Shown piece after piece: positions 32,128 to 41,595 of a stretch of DNA of 64,000 bases. The stretch comes from Bacteroidales bacterium (GTDB taxonomy: Bacteria; Bacteroidota; Bacteroidia; Bacteroidales; UBA932). A program made the translations under genes and the position numbers. The DNA is taken from contig JAFZIO010000036.1 of NCBI GenBank assembly GCA_017554335.1, positions 1 to 64,000 of the forward strand, written 5' to 3'. The notes beneath the pieces were generated by a model, which saw nothing but the letters and a program-made list of their open reading frames with translations, made no database searches and was not told where the DNA came from. How positions within the stretch are numbered: position 1 is the first letter of the stretch; each line of letters begins with the position of its first letter.

Positions 32128-34794
32128 TTGAACTTACTGTCCCGCATATGGTTCCCGGCAGCGGTGGTCTCTCTGGCCGTCGCCGGGGCCTTTGGCATGC
32201 GGCACTCGGAAGTCAGCTACCGGCGGCTGCCCGACCCTGCTGCTTTCCCGGACACGGTCGTATACGTCAAGGACGCCTACAAGCTCAAACGGGTGGGCGA
32301 CCTGGGGATCATCACAATTGCGGACAGCCTGCTTGCAGATGTCGCCGACACCACGGAGGCCGAGCTGGACACCCTGCCGCACCTGACCGCTCGCGACACC
32401 ATCAAGGTGCCTGATTCCCTGCGGTTTACGGACCCCTTCCGATATAAGTACTACGTTGCACTCATCGACTCCCTGACCCACGTCATCGTGCGCGACTCCC
32501 TCATGCGCAGTTCGGACTCACTCAAGATAACCGTGGACACGCTGCTCGCCATGAGCCTGCAGGATTCGGCGGAGCGCAACCGCCTGCACGCCCTCCAGGA
32601 CTCCCTCGACTGGCGCATGATCGATTCAATCTACGTGGCAGACTCGACGGCCATCGCCAAAGCCATCTTCCTCAAGTGGTACAACTCCCTCAGCCGGAAG
32701 GAACGGAGGGCCTACGACGCCAAGATGGCGCTCCCCCGCAAGCTGGCGGAGGCCGACTCCCTGCAGAAGCTGAAGGAGCAGAAGCAGGCCGAAAGGGACT
32801 CCATCATAGAGTACACCCCCCGAATCCTGGAGACCTTCGCCCTCCACGACACGATGCAGTACAAGCGCATCATCGAGTGGACCGTAGACCAGGACTTCCA
32901 CAGGCTGGACGTGAAGGTGCCGGACACCACCTACAACTACCATTACTACGACTATCCGTTCTTCCGCAAGGACGTGAACGCCACCTGGCTGGGCGTCCCC
33001 GGTTCGCCGGTGCAGTACTACAACTTCTTCAACCGCGCCAGCGACGAGAGGGTTGAGTTCTACAACGCCCAGGAGTCGTGGTCCTTCTCGCCCAGGACCA
33101 TCCCCAACTACAACACCAAGACGCCGCATACGGAGCTGGGATACTTCGGCACCCTGCTGGCGGGCGACGCCAAGGAATCGGACAACCTGCACATCCTGAC
33201 CACCCAGAACATACTGCCGGAGCTCAACCTCACCCTGTCGTTCGACCGCTTCGGCGGAGGCGGCATCCTGGAGAGCGAGACCACCATCAACAAGACCTTC
33301 TCCGCCAGGGCCAACTACCTGGGCAAGAAGTACATGGGCCACTTCGGCTACATCTACAACATGGTCGACCGCATGGAGAACGGCGGCGTGGCGGACAACA
33401 CCTGGATAAGGGATACGACCGTGGAGCCGCGCGAAATCCCGGTGACGCTCAGCGGGGCAAAGTCTAAGATTACCAAGAACACCTGGTACCTCAACCAGCA
33501 GTACCGCATACCCTTCGACTTCATAGAGAAGCTGAAGGCACGCAAGGACACCACCGCCGTGCGCGACACCCTTGACGCCGTTCAGGATACGCTGAACCGC
33601 GACATTACCACCGCTTTCATAGGACACAGCAGCGAGTGGTCCACCTACACCCGCAACTACACCGACGCCATCAGCAACAAGGCGGGGATGAACTTCTACA
33701 ACAACGTGTTCAACTTCGGCAATGCCAGCGCCGACTCGCTCGGCACCATGAAGCTGGACAACAAAATCTTCCTGAGGCTGCAGCCGTGGAGCAGCGAGGG
33801 CATCGTATCCAAGCTGGACGTTGGTGCGGGCGACATGCTGCGACACTACTTCGACAGTTCATCGGTACGCCCGATGAAGCACATAGAGAATTCCATCTAT
33901 GTTTACGCCGGAGCCGAGGGTCAGTTCAGCAAGTACCTTGCATGGAACGCCAAGGCCAAATTCAACGTGCTGGGATACAACCTGGGAGATACCGAAGTGG
34001 AGGCCAACGCCGCCTTCAGCTTCTATCCTTTCCGCCGGGCGCGCAAGAGTCCCATTACCGTTCGCGGGCACTTCGAGACACGCCTGCTCACTCCGGACTA
34101 TTACCAGCAGGTGCTGAACACCAACCACTTCAGCTGGGAGAACAACTTCTCCAAGATATCCACCACCCAGATAAAGGGCAGCATTTCGATCCCCCGCTGG
34201 CGGATGGATGCCGAGCTGGGTTACGCACTGCTGGCCAACAACATCTACTACGACACCCTGGGCATAGTGAGGCAGAACACCATTCCCATGAGCGTGATAT
34301 CCGCCTCGATACGCAAGGACTTCGTGCTGGGACCCATGCACTTCGACAACAGGGTGCTGCTGCAGTACTCTTCCGAGCCGGAAATAGTGCCCCTCCCCCT
34401 GGCGGCAGTCAACCTGCGCTGGTACGCCCAGTTCGTGGTGCAGAAAGACGAGACCATGACGCACAACGTCATGGAAATGCAGATTGGCGTGAATGCCTTC
34501 TGGAATACAAGCTGGTACGCCCCGGCCTGGAACCCCGCCCTGGGAGTGTTCCACAACCAGAACGTAAACCTCTACAACAACGGCCCTTACTTCGACATCT
34601 TCATGAACATACAGTGGAAACGCTGCTGTATATTCCTGAAGTACCAGAACTTCGGCCGCGGCTGGCCAATGCGTACCAAGGACTACTTCACAGCCGACCA
34701 TTACGTCTATACCGCCGACGGTACGGACGGCCTCAAGCTGGGCATCTTCTGGCCCTTCTATATCACCACAGAGAAGCACTCGAACACCCATTAA
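32128..34794 (+). CDS. Putative porin (Porin_10-like outer-membrane protein)
   Basis: 888 residues beginning at TTG with a hydrophobic N-terminal segment. A Ser/Asp/Thr-rich region of about 200 residues with DSL repeats precedes the porin part, where NYHYYDYPFFRKDVNATWLGVPGSPVQYYNFF, ESWSFSPRTIPNYNTKTP and EFYNAQ-like blocks match the Bacteroidetes 'putative porin' family. The barrel ends in GLKLGIFWPFYI. It should sit in the outer membrane. No in-frame ATG lies near the start, so TTG is accepted. Confidence 0.85.
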   Translation: MNLLSRIWFPAAVVSLAVAGAFGMRHSEVSYRRLPDPAAFPDTVVYVKDAYKLKRVGDLGIITIADSLLADVADTTEAELDTLPHLTARDTIKVPDSLRFTDPFRYKYYVALIDSLTHVIVRDSLMRSSDSLKITVDTLLAMSLQDSAERNRLHALQDSLDWRMIDSIYVADSTAIAKAIFLKWYNSLSRKERRAYDAKMALPRKLAEADSLQKLKEQKQAERDSIIEYTPRILETFALHDTMQYKRIIEWTVDQDFHRLDVKVPDTTYNYHYYDYPFFRKDVNATWLGVPGSPVQYYNFFNRASDERVEFYNAQESWSFSPRTIPNYNTKTPHTELGYFGTLLAGDAKESDNLHILTTQNILPELNLTLSFDRFGGGGILESETTINKTFSARANYLGKKYMGHFGYIYNMVDRMENGGVADNTWIRDTTVEPREIPVTLSGAKSKITKNTWYLNQQYRIPFDFIEKLKARKDTTAVRDTLDAVQDTLNRDITTAFIGHSSEWSTYTRNYTDAISNKAGMNFYNNVFNFGNASADSLGTMKLDNKIFLRLQPWSSEGIVSKLDVGAGDMLRHYFDSSSVRPMKHIENSIYVYAGAEGQFSKYLAWNAKAKFNVLGYNLGDTEVEANAAFSFYPFRRARKSPITVRGHFETRLLTPDYYQQVLNTNHFSWENNFSKISTTQIKGSISIPRWRMDAELGYALLANNIYYDTLGIVRQNTIPMSVISASIRKDFVLGPMHFDNRVLLQYSSEPEIVPLPLAAVNLRWYAQFVVQKDETMTHNVMEMQIGVNAFWNTSWYAPAWNPALGVFHNQNVNLYNNGPYFDIFMNIQWKRCCIFLKYQNFGRGWPMRTKDYFTADHYVYTADGTDGLKLGIFWPFYITTEKHSNTH

Positions 34795-34800
34795 ACCGTA

Positions 34801-35808
34801 ATGAGAGCATTGTCTAAGCTGTTTTTCGCCGCGTTGGGCATGCTCTGCCTGGCGTCCTGCATCCGCGGGCCGCTGCACGACGGGAGCCCGCTGCGCTGCG
34901 CAATCAGCCTGGCGGGTGCGGAAAGCGGGTCGCGGTTGCTCTGCGGCTACAATTACGAGCTGGCGGAACGCTTCGCCGAGGCCGAAGGGCGTGAGGCCAC
35001 CATCAGGCTTGCAGGCCACCAGGAGAGCGTTATCGACTCCCTCAAGCATGGCAAGCTGGACCTTGTGATGCTGCCGTACGCCGATTCGCTTGCGGCAGAC
35101 AGCCTGCTGGTCTGGCATCCTGCCGACAGTTGCGGCATCTGGGTATTTGCGGCGGCCGACGAGGCTCAGGCGGAGTTTGCCGGCAACTGGCTCGGTCAGC
35201 TCCATACTTTGCCGGAATACGCCCAGCTGCGTCAGCCTTTCCTGGACATTTACAACCCCATGACACGGGTGAGCGCCGACTTCATCTCCCCCTACGATTC
35301 CCTTATAAAAGTATACGCAGATACGCTCGGATGGGACTGGAAGTTGCTGGCGGCTCTTATTTACCAGGAGTCCAAGTTCCACATCGAGGCCCGCTCCCCC
35401 AGAGGGGCCGCCGGCCTCATGCAGCTCGTGCCGAACACCGCCCGTCACTTCGGCTGCCGCGACTGGCTAGACCCGGAGGAGAACATACGGGCAGGTTCGC
35501 TAATGCTCAGGGCCGTGGAGCAGAAATACAAGCACATAGCCGCCAACAATACCGAGCTGGCAAAATACACCCTGGCCGCCTACAACGCAGGAGCATCGCG
35601 CATCGCGGACTGTGTACGCTACGCCAGGCACCTGGGGGTGGACGTATCCTATTGGGAAAACGTCGCCGCCGTGATTCCGGACATGAAGCACGACTCCATA
35701 GCCGCGCTGGACGCCATTAAGCTGGGGACCTTCCACGGGCGCGAAACCGTGTCCTACGTGCGCAGGGTCAACAGATATTACAAACATTACCGCCATATCT
35801 GCCCGTGA
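34801..35808 (+). CDS. Lytic transglycosylase (MltF-like lipoprotein)
   Basis: 335 residues. A lipoprotein signal ends at MLCLASC. Residues about 30-135 resemble an SBP_bac_3 (amino-acid binding-like) domain, and the C-terminal half is an SLT transglycosylase domain with the catalytic Glu in ALIYQESKFH, GAAGLMQLVP and AAYNAGASR. It should cleave peptidoglycan to 1,6-anhydro products. It lies 6 bp after the porin gene and overlaps the FtsX-like gene by 4 bp. Confidence 0.93.
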   Translation: MRALSKLFFAALGMLCLASCIRGPLHDGSPLRCAISLAGAESGSRLLCGYNYELAERFAEAEGREATIRLAGHQESVIDSLKHGKLDLVMLPYADSLAADSLLVWHPADSCGIWVFAAADEAQAEFAGNWLGQLHTLPEYAQLRQPFLDIYNPMTRVSADFISPYDSLIKVYADTLGWDWKLLAALIYQESKFHIEARSPRGAAGLMQLVPNTARHFGCRDWLDPEENIRAGSLMLRAVEQKYKHIAANNTELAKYTLAAYNAGASRIADCVRYARHLGVDVSYWENVAAVIPDMKHDSIAALDAIKLGTFHGRETVSYVRRVNRYYKHYRHICP

Positions 35809-36947
35809 AAGCCGTACCATTCATAGCCGGGAAGCTGAGCTTCAAAGGCCGCCTCGCCACGGTGGCCATATCGGTGTCGTTCTTCGTGATGATACTGTCC
35901 CTGGCCATATCTTCAGGCTTCCGCACGGAGATACGCAGCGGCATCTCGGCCATAGCCGGAGACATTCAGATAAGCGGCACCTCGGAGCCCATCAACACCC
36001 GCCCGTCCTACGCCGACAAGCTGGACGCCATAGACGGAATAGCGTCCATGACCCCGGTCATCTGGAAACCCGGCATCGTCAAGGGGGCCGACGACATCTG
36101 CGGGGTGATGGTAAAGGGCGTGCCCATGCCGGACTCCTGCTCGCTCAGGGCCCGCATCCCCGCGGAACTGGCGAAGCGCATGAAGCTGGAGGAAGGTGGC
36201 CCTATGACCACATGGTTCGTAGACGAGAAGGTAAAGGCGCGCCGCTTCACAGTTGCCGAAATACACGACAACATAATAGCTTCCGACGGCACCATGATAG
36301 TGGAAGTGCCGCTGGCGGACATGCAGAGGCTCTGCGGATGGAGCGCCGACGAAGCCTCCGCCCTGGAGGTTACGGTCACCGACCCCTGGAAAGAAGGCCT
36401 GATGCTGATTTCCAAGGCAGATGAAATATCGTGGGTTTCTTATGATTCTCATGCCGAGGACGAGGATATCCTCCGTGCCACCACTACCCGGGAGCGCTAT
36501 TCCCAGCTCTACGACTGGCTGGACCTGATAGACTTCAACGTGCTGATTATCATATTGCTGATGACGGTCGTCGCCGGCTTCAACATGATATCCGGCCTGC
36601 TCATCCTGCTCTTCCGACATATTTCTACGATAGGTATGCTGAAGAGCCTGGGCATGGGCAACAGGGCCATAGCCAAGGTGTTCCTTATGGTCGCCGCAAG
36701 GATAGTATTAATAGGTACTGTTATCGGCAACGCCGCAGCGCTGCTCTTCTGCTGGATCCAAAACTCTACGCACCTGATCAAGCTCAACCCCGCCAACTAC
36801 TTCGTCTCTTATGTGCCCGTGCACGTCAACTGGGGGCTGATAGTACTCGTAGACATCCTCGCTTTCGCAGCCATCATGCTGCTCCTGCTCATCCCTACCC
36901 TGTTTATCTCTAAGGTAGATCCCGCCGAGACCGTGAGGGTGAAGTAG
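35805..36947 (+). CDS. FtsX-like ABC transporter permease (LolC/E or MacB type)
   Basis: 380 residues from a GTG overlapping the previous stop. One membrane helix at the N-terminus, a periplasmic domain of about 200 residues, then three helices in an FtsX domain (VVAGFNMISGLLILLFRHISTIGMLKSLGM, and the PAETVRVK end). The layout is that of LolC/E or MacB-type permeases that extrude lipoproteins or peptides. No ATPase gene adjoins, so its partner is elsewhere. Confidence 0.88.
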   Translation: MKAVPFIAGKLSFKGRLATVAISVSFFVMILSLAISSGFRTEIRSGISAIAGDIQISGTSEPINTRPSYADKLDAIDGIASMTPVIWKPGIVKGADDICGVMVKGVPMPDSCSLRARIPAELAKRMKLEEGGPMTTWFVDEKVKARRFTVAEIHDNIIASDGTMIVEVPLADMQRLCGWSADEASALEVTVTDPWKEGLMLISKADEISWVSYDSHAEDEDILRATTTRERYSQLYDWLDLIDFNVLIIILLMTVVAGFNMISGLLILLFRHISTIGMLKSLGMGNRAIAKVFLMVAARIVLIGTVIGNAAALLFCWIQNSTHLIKLNPANYFVSYVPVHVNWGLIVLVDILAFAAIMLLLLIPTLFISKVDPAETVRVK

Positions 36948-36949
36948 AT

Positions 36950-37070
36950 ACAAAAGCGGGCAAGGTCCCGTTTTATGTGGCGGACCTTGCCCGGCAATAT
37001 GGTTCAGAGTGGCTTCCAAGGCAGTTTGGCGTGTAAGGTCCCCGCCTTGAAACGGGACCTTGCCCGGGAA
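36950..37070. repeat. REPIN-like 121-bp element, copy 1
   Basis: 16-bp perfect terminal inverted repeats (GGGCAAGGTCCCGTTT at 36958-36973, complement at 37050-37065) each adjoin an inner, shorter inverted repeat (GGACCTTGCCC at 36982-36992; AAGGTCCC at 37035-37042), so each end can form its own hairpin. The reverse complement occurs at 41354-41474 with 118 of 121 bases matching by eye. The two ends fit a REP pair in inverted orientation. Confidence 0.9.
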
Positions 37071-37074
37071 ACTG

Positions 37075-38007
37075 CTATTTCTTCTTTTTCGCAGAAAGGC
37101 TCTCCAGCCTTAGCTGCGAAGAACGCCGCTCTGTTTCGGAGTCGGTGGCTTCTATCAGAACGGGAAGGTACTTTTTCTCCAGCTTCACGTTGTTGTCTTT
37201 GCGGGCCAGGATGACGCAGTTCTTTGCAGCGGTGTAGTCTTTGGGATTGATCTTCAGCACTTTGTTGTACCACTGCAAGGCTTTGCGGTTGTTCTGCTTG
37301 CAGACCAGCCAGTAGGAACCGAGGTTGTTCATGAAATCGGTATCCCTGGGATATAGTTTGAGCATGGCCTCGGAGACGGTCCGGAACGCTTCGTATGACC
37401 CGGGGGTGGCATACCTGAAGAAGTTGTAGCAGTATTCCTGAATGGTATTCTTGAAGCTGTCTTCATCTACGGGAAGTCCGTAGTAAGTCCACTCCGGCTT
37501 TGCGCTTTTCTGGTAACCGATCAGTTTCAGAAGCTCCTGGGTCGCCATATCCGGGCTGTCCTTTTCGTAGAGCATAAGGGCAGTAATCTTGTCTACCCTG
37601 TATCCCAGTTCATCCGGCTCCAGGGCTATGGCGCGGTCTATGGCGCTTTGGGATTTGGCGAACAGTGAATCCGTGAAAACGTTGTCCTCGAAGTAGAACA
37701 CATCCGTTCCCGTGCTGTCTTTAAGCGTGAGTACCGGCTCGTTGCCCAGGTAGCGGGGCTTGTCTTTCGCCACCACGGTGCTGCCCATGGACTTGGCGAG
37801 CCAGAACATATAGCGTCCCTCGAACATGGCGGGGTCGTCCGGATATGCCTCTTCCCAGCGGTCCAGTATCGTCTCTACGCCCACGCCGGCGTTCCCTACA
37901 ATGCGGGTCTGCCTGTCGTAACGGGCTTTGAAGCCGGCGGCGTCCGTCTGCCCCCAGGCTGCTGCGGCGAGCGTCAGGCACGCCAATATCGTCAAAAAAC
38001 GTTTCAT
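37075..38007 (-). CDS. Exported TPR-like protein
   Basis: 310 residues with a signal peptide (MKRFLTILACLTLAAAAWGQ). Helical repeats resembling TPR units (AFRTVSEAMLKLYPRDTDFMNNLGSYWLVCKQNNRKALQWYNKVLKINPKD) dominate. It is likely a periplasmic scaffold; no enzyme motif is visible. It starts 4 bp inside the methyltransferase gene end, and its stop lies 4 bp from the REPIN copy 1. Confidence 0.8.
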   Translation of the reverse strand: MKRFLTILACLTLAAAAWGQTDAAGFKARYDRQTRIVGNAGVGVETILDRWEEAYPDDPAMFEGRYMFWLAKSMGSTVVAKDKPRYLGNEPVLTLKDSTGTDVFYFEDNVFTDSLFAKSQSAIDRAIALEPDELGYRVDKITALMLYEKDSPDMATQELLKLIGYQKSAKPEWTYYGLPVDEDSFKNTIQEYCYNFFRYATPGSYEAFRTVSEAMLKLYPRDTDFMNNLGSYWLVCKQNNRKALQWYNKVLKINPKDYTAAKNCVILARKDNNVKLEKKYLPVLIEATDSETERRSSQLRLESLSAKKKK

Positions 38008-39146
38008 ACGTCCATAAGTATTCTCCTCCCCAGCGGGTGGAGGTTGTTGCAACGGTTCCCGAGGTTCTTTACGAAGCCGAGCGGGTGGCCGTTATACATT
38101 ATTACATTGTATCCGCGCGGAGCGTCCGGCAGCACCAGGGCGTCCCGGTGGAGGAAGTGCAGCGCCGTCTGGAGATCCACCTCCACACATGGATATGCAT
38201 CCTTCGCAAATTCTATGCTAAGGGCCATGTCGGGATGGGGCACGAGGTCGCTCCCTTTCTGCACGGGCCCGGGAATGCCGCTCCGCAGGGGCCTGAGCGC
38301 CTGCAGGTCGTAACGTCTCATACCGGGCGCGGGGGATGTCTTCACGAGCGTTCCGGCCCACTGGCCCTCGCCGGGCACTTCGCCCGCCTTGAGCAGGTTA
38401 CCGCAATCCGTCACCCGTACGCCCCAGCGGCCGAATTCCTCCTCCGGCGGCATCAGTTCGCCACCCAGTTCGCCTGCGGCCCAGCGAAGGTTGGCGTCGT
38501 TTTCCGACTCCTCGTAGGTGCAGGTGGAGTAGACCAGCACGCCTCCTTCCCGCAGCGCAGGCCACACGTCGGCCAGGATGCGTTTCTGACGGGCGGCACA
38601 GAGTTCCACGACGGCAGGGCTCCACTCCTCGCGGGCGCGGGCGTCCTTGCGGAACATGCCTTCGCCGCTGCAGGGCACGTCGGCCACGATTATGTCGAAG
38701 TATCCCGGAAGCGTGCGTCCGATGACAGCCGGGTCTACGCTGGTTACCGTGACCGCCGGGTCGCCCCAGAGAGCGACGTTGTCCAGCAGGGCGCCGGTGC
38801 GGTTCTTCATCACCTCATTGCTGACCAGCGTGAAAGAGCCTCCGCATGCCTGCCGCAGGGAGGCGGCGAGGTCGGTGGTCTTGCCGCCGGGCGACGCGCA
38901 CAGGTCCAGCACCCGCAGGCCTTCCCGCACGCCCAGGCGTTCCAGCTCGCGCCGGAAGACATGGCCCACGAACATGGCCGACGAGTCCTGCACGTAGTAG
39001 CAACCGGCGTGCAGACGGGGGTCGAGGGTGAATTGGGGACGGCTGTCCAGGATGCGTCCGAAGGGGCTCCAGGGTACGGGCGAACCTTCGGGGCCGTCAA
39101 GCCCCTTGAAAGGGTTCAGGCGTATGGAGACGGACGCCTCTTCCAT
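38004..39146 (-). CDS. RsmB/NOP family rRNA cytosine methyltransferase (RsmF-like)
   Basis: 380 residues. SAM-binding DLCASPGGKTTDLA, the ADVPCSGEGMFRKD motif and the catalytic Cys in YSTCTYEE are the signatures of RNA m5C methyltransferases of the Sun/RsmF type. A C-terminal domain (NLHPLGRRILMDV) follows. Target is probably 16S rRNA, but the exact cytosine cannot be read from sequence. Overlaps its neighbours by 4 and 1 bp. Confidence 0.93.
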   Translation of the reverse strand: MEEASVSIRLNPFKGLDGPEGSPVPWSPFGRILDSRPQFTLDPRLHAGCYYVQDSSAMFVGHVFRRELERLGVREGLRVLDLCASPGGKTTDLAASLRQACGGSFTLVSNEVMKNRTGALLDNVALWGDPAVTVTSVDPAVIGRTLPGYFDIIVADVPCSGEGMFRKDARAREEWSPAVVELCAARQKRILADVWPALREGGVLVYSTCTYEESENDANLRWAAGELGGELMPPEEEFGRWGVRVTDCGNLLKAGEVPGEGQWAGTLVKTSPAPGMRRYDLQALRPLRSGIPGPVQKGSDLVPHPDMALSIEFAKDAYPCVEVDLQTALHFLHRDALVLPDAPRGYNVIMYNGHPLGFVKNLGNRCNNLHPLGRRILMDV

Positions 39147-39580
39147 CAGCCGAGGTCTGAAGGGAACTGGGGCTGCTTGCCCTGGGAGACCGCCACGAGG
39201 CCGTCTACCGCTTTGTCGAGGGCATCCTTGATGCGGCTGCCGAGCATGGCTTTCATCATGAGGTTGAGGTCTGCATCCACCTCCAGCCAGAAGTCGGTGT
39301 TGCCGGAACCGGCATGGTCGAAATGGGCGGTGGCGCTGAAGTGGAAGGGGGCGTCGTTGTCCTCCAGCCGGATGAGGCTGTAGGGCCTGCGCTCCGCCAC
39401 CTTTACGCCGATGGTGAAGCCCTTCACGGTGGCGTGCAGCGTGTCGTAGTCGGCCGTGACGGAGTCTCTGTATTCCGCCGGGAGGGACTGGGTGAACACG
39501 CGCAAGTCGGTGAAACTCATATATAACTGCTCGGAAGGGATGGCCACGATTCCGTGCTTGCTCTCATAATGTGCCGCCAT
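39146..39580 (-). CDS. SRPBCC-like (START/ligand-binding) protein
   Basis: 144 residues from ATG 39580. The chain alternates beta strands (YSLIRLEDNDAPFHFSATAHF, TDFWLEVDADLN) with a C-terminal helix (MLGSRIKDALDKAVDGLVAV), consistent with the START/SRPBCC helix-grip fold known from a conserved Bacteroidetes protein. No ligand can be named. Divergent from the Nudix gene and one base upstream-overlapping with the methyltransferase gene. Confidence 0.65.
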   Translation of the reverse strand: MAAHYESKHGIVAIPSEQLYMSFTDLRVFTQSLPAEYRDSVTADYDTLHATVKGFTIGVKVAERRPYSLIRLEDNDAPFHFSATAHFDHAGSGNTDFWLEVDADLNLMMKAMLGSRIKDALDKAVDGLVAVSQGKQPQFPSDLG

Positions 39581-39633
39581 ATCGGGTAATTTTGTTAAAT
39601 TTGCAAACTGCTTGCAAAGATACAAAAATTCCC

Positions 39634-40245
39634 ATGCACAAAATATACTTCGAGAAACGCTGCATAATCATCTGCGAACCTTCAGACCAGGCGCTCGCCG
39701 ACCCCAACTCGATAGAGTTTCACTTTGGGGAACGCGTAGACATGCACACCCTCGTGAGTATGTTCAAAGCCTCGGAATCGCTGAGCCGGGTGTACATTCC
39801 AACAGAGAATACTGAACGCATGTACCGCAGGCTGTGCGCCGAGTTCCGCGAGGTGAATGCGGCCGGCGGGCTGGTGAGCAACCGCCGCGGAGACTACCTC
39901 CTTATCAGCCGAAGCGGTCTCTGGGACCTGCCCAAGGGACATCAGGAGAGGGGCGAGGATATCAGCGTAACAGCACTTCGCGAGGTGCAGGAGGAAACCG
40001 GAGTGGACGAGCTGGAACTGCGCGGCCTTATCTGCGTAACCGACCACTGTTACCTGCGGGACGGCGTATGGCATCTCAAGCATACATGGTGGTACGACAT
40101 GCTCTACACAAACCCCGTAGACCTTACCCCGCAGAGGGAAGAAGACATAAGCAAAGCGGCCTGGGTGGCCAAATCGAGCCTTCCCCCCTATCTTAAAAAT
40201 ACATACCCTTCCATACTTGAAGTATTCAGGGAAGCGAAGGTGTGA
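39634..40245 (+). CDS. Nudix hydrolase
   Basis: 203 residues. The Nudix box GX5EX7REUXEEXGU runs from about residue 102 to 124 (GHQERGE, then REVQEETGV), preceded by LWDLPK. An N-terminal extension of about 80 residues is of unknown function. It should hydrolyse a nucleoside diphosphate linked to X; the substrate is unknown. A TAAATTTG box at 39594-39601 is the likely promoter. The ATG at 39634 is favoured over an upstream start inside the divergent promoter. Confidence 0.9.
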   Translation: MHKIYFEKRCIIICEPSDQALADPNSIEFHFGERVDMHTLVSMFKASESLSRVYIPTENTERMYRRLCAEFREVNAAGGLVSNRRGDYLLISRSGLWDLPKGHQERGEDISVTALREVQEETGVDELELRGLICVTDHCYLRDGVWHLKHTWWYDMLYTNPVDLTPQREEDISKAAWVAKSSLPPYLKNTYPSILEVFREAKV

Positions 40246-40258
40246 AACTTTTTGTCTT

Positions 40259-40298
40259 CTTGTTCCGTATATATAAAGTATCTTTACTACGGAACAAG
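40259..40298. promoter_or_regulatory. Dyad directly before queA start
   Basis: CTTGTTCCGTA (40259-40269) and its exact complement TACGGAACAAG (40288-40298) flank an 18-nt centre containing TATCTTTA, a near match to the -7 box. The right arm ends one base before the ATG. It contains GGAACAA/TTGTTCC, the core also seen in the dyads after tRNA-His. It could be an operator covering the promoter, or an RNA hairpin covering the start. Confidence 0.6.
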
Positions 40299-41348
40299 AT
40301 GAAACTTTCCCAATTCAACTTCGATCTCCCCGAGGAGAAAATCGCCAAGGAACCTACCCGCTGGCGTGATGAGTGCAAGCTTATGGTCCTTCACAAGGAC
40401 AGCGGCGAAATAGAGCACAGGCAGTTCAAAGACATTCTGGAATACTTCAGCAAAGGCGACCGATTCGTCTTCAACGACACCAAGGTGTTCCCGGCAAAGC
40501 TCTTCGGAAAGAAGGAGAAGACGGGTGCGGACATCATGGTGTTCCTGCTCCGCGAGCTCAACAAGGAGCAGCGTCTGTGGGACGTTATCGTAGAACCCGC
40601 ACGTAAGATACGTATTGGCAACAAGCTCTACTTCGGCGAGGATGAGAGCATGGTGGCGGAAGTGATAGACAATACCACTTCACGCGGCCGTACCCTCCGT
40701 TTCCTCTACGACGGTCCGTACGAGGAGTTCAAGGAGTCCCTGTTTGCCCTTGGCCAGACCCCGGTTCCGGAGTGGGTTAAAGAAGAAGTAGGTCCTGAGG
40801 ATGCTGAGAATTTCCAGACCATCTACGCTTCCAAGGAAGGCGCAGTGTCTGCTCCCGCAGCCGGACTGCACTTCTCCCGTGAGCTGCTCAACCGCATGAT
40901 TCTCAATGATGTGGAGAAGACCTTCATTACCGTGCACATGGGAATCGGCCACTTCCGCAGCGTAGACGTGGAAGACCTCTCCAAGCACCGCGTAGACAGC
41001 GAGCACATGATTATCAGCGACCAGGCCGCTGCCGAAATCAACGGCACCAAGCGCGCCGGTCACAAAATCTGTGCAGTCGGCGTTACCGTCATCAGGGCTC
41101 TGGAGACCTATGTCACCACCTCCAAGGAGATCCGTCCCAACGACACCTGGACCAACAAGTTCATCTTCCCTCCGTACGAATTCTCCATCGCGGACGCCTT
41201 CGTCTCCAATTTCCACCGTCCCGGCTCCACCATGCTCATGATGGAGGCTGCCTTCGGCGGCTTCGAGAAGGTGATGAACGCCTACGAGGTGGCCCTGGAG
41301 AACGACTACCGCTTCGGCCCCTACGGCGACGCGCTGCTGATAATCTAA
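40299..41348 (+). CDS. queA: tRNA preQ1(34) S-adenosylmethionine ribosyltransferase-isomerase
   Basis: 349 residues. MKLSQFNFDLPEEKIAKEP at the N-terminus, PVPEWVKEEVGPEDAENFQTIYA, GAVSAPAAGLHFS, HMGIGHFRSV and FHRPGSTMLMM are the conserved blocks of QueA. It transfers the ribosyl part of SAM to preQ1 in tRNA, giving epoxyqueuosine in the His, Asn, Asp and Tyr tRNAs. The ATG at 40299 matches the family start; an upstream start would cross the dyad. REPIN copy 2 follows 5 bp after the stop. Confidence 0.96.
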   Translation: MKLSQFNFDLPEEKIAKEPTRWRDECKLMVLHKDSGEIEHRQFKDILEYFSKGDRFVFNDTKVFPAKLFGKKEKTGADIMVFLLRELNKEQRLWDVIVEPARKIRIGNKLYFGEDESMVAEVIDNTTSRGRTLRFLYDGPYEEFKESLFALGQTPVPEWVKEEVGPEDAENFQTIYASKEGAVSAPAAGLHFSRELLNRMILNDVEKTFITVHMGIGHFRSVDVEDLSKHRVDSEHMIISDQAAAEINGTKRAGHKICAVGVTVIRALETYVTTSKEIRPNDTWTNKFIFPPYEFSIADAFVSNFHRPGSTMLMMEAAFGGFEKVMNAYEVALENDYRFGPYGDALLII

Positions 41349-41353
41349 GGGGC

Positions 41354-41474
41354 TTCCCGGGCAAGGTCCCGTTTCAGGGTGGGGACCTTACACGCCAAAC
41401 TGCCCTGGAAGCCACTCTGAACCATATTGCCGGGCAAGGTCCGCCACATAAAACGGGACCTTGCCCGCTTTTGT
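41354..41474. repeat. REPIN-like 121-bp element, copy 2 (next to RAYT)
   Basis: Inverted relative to copy 1 at 36950-37070, with three differences. The 16-bp terminal repeat lies at 41359-41374 and 41451-41466. It is 121 bp upstream of the RAYT transposase start and directly after queA. A mobile palindrome of this kind beside its likely transposase is the classical RAYT/REPIN arrangement. Confidence 0.9.
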
Positions 41475-41595
41475 TGGTTATTTGGGATTAATTCCTTAGT
41501 TTTGCCATCACTTAAACTATTTGTACTATGAAAAATATATTTGTTTTACTGCCTGTGTTCACGGCAGATCGAATCTCTCCTAAAAACGCGCTGAT

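Noticed and set aside
36950..37070. CRISPR repeat
   Set aside because: Only two distant copies exist, with terminal inverted repeats and no spacers.
40246..40298. preQ1 riboswitch before queA
   Set aside because: The short leader holds a simple dyad and no C-rich loop or A-rich tail of a preQ1 aptamer.
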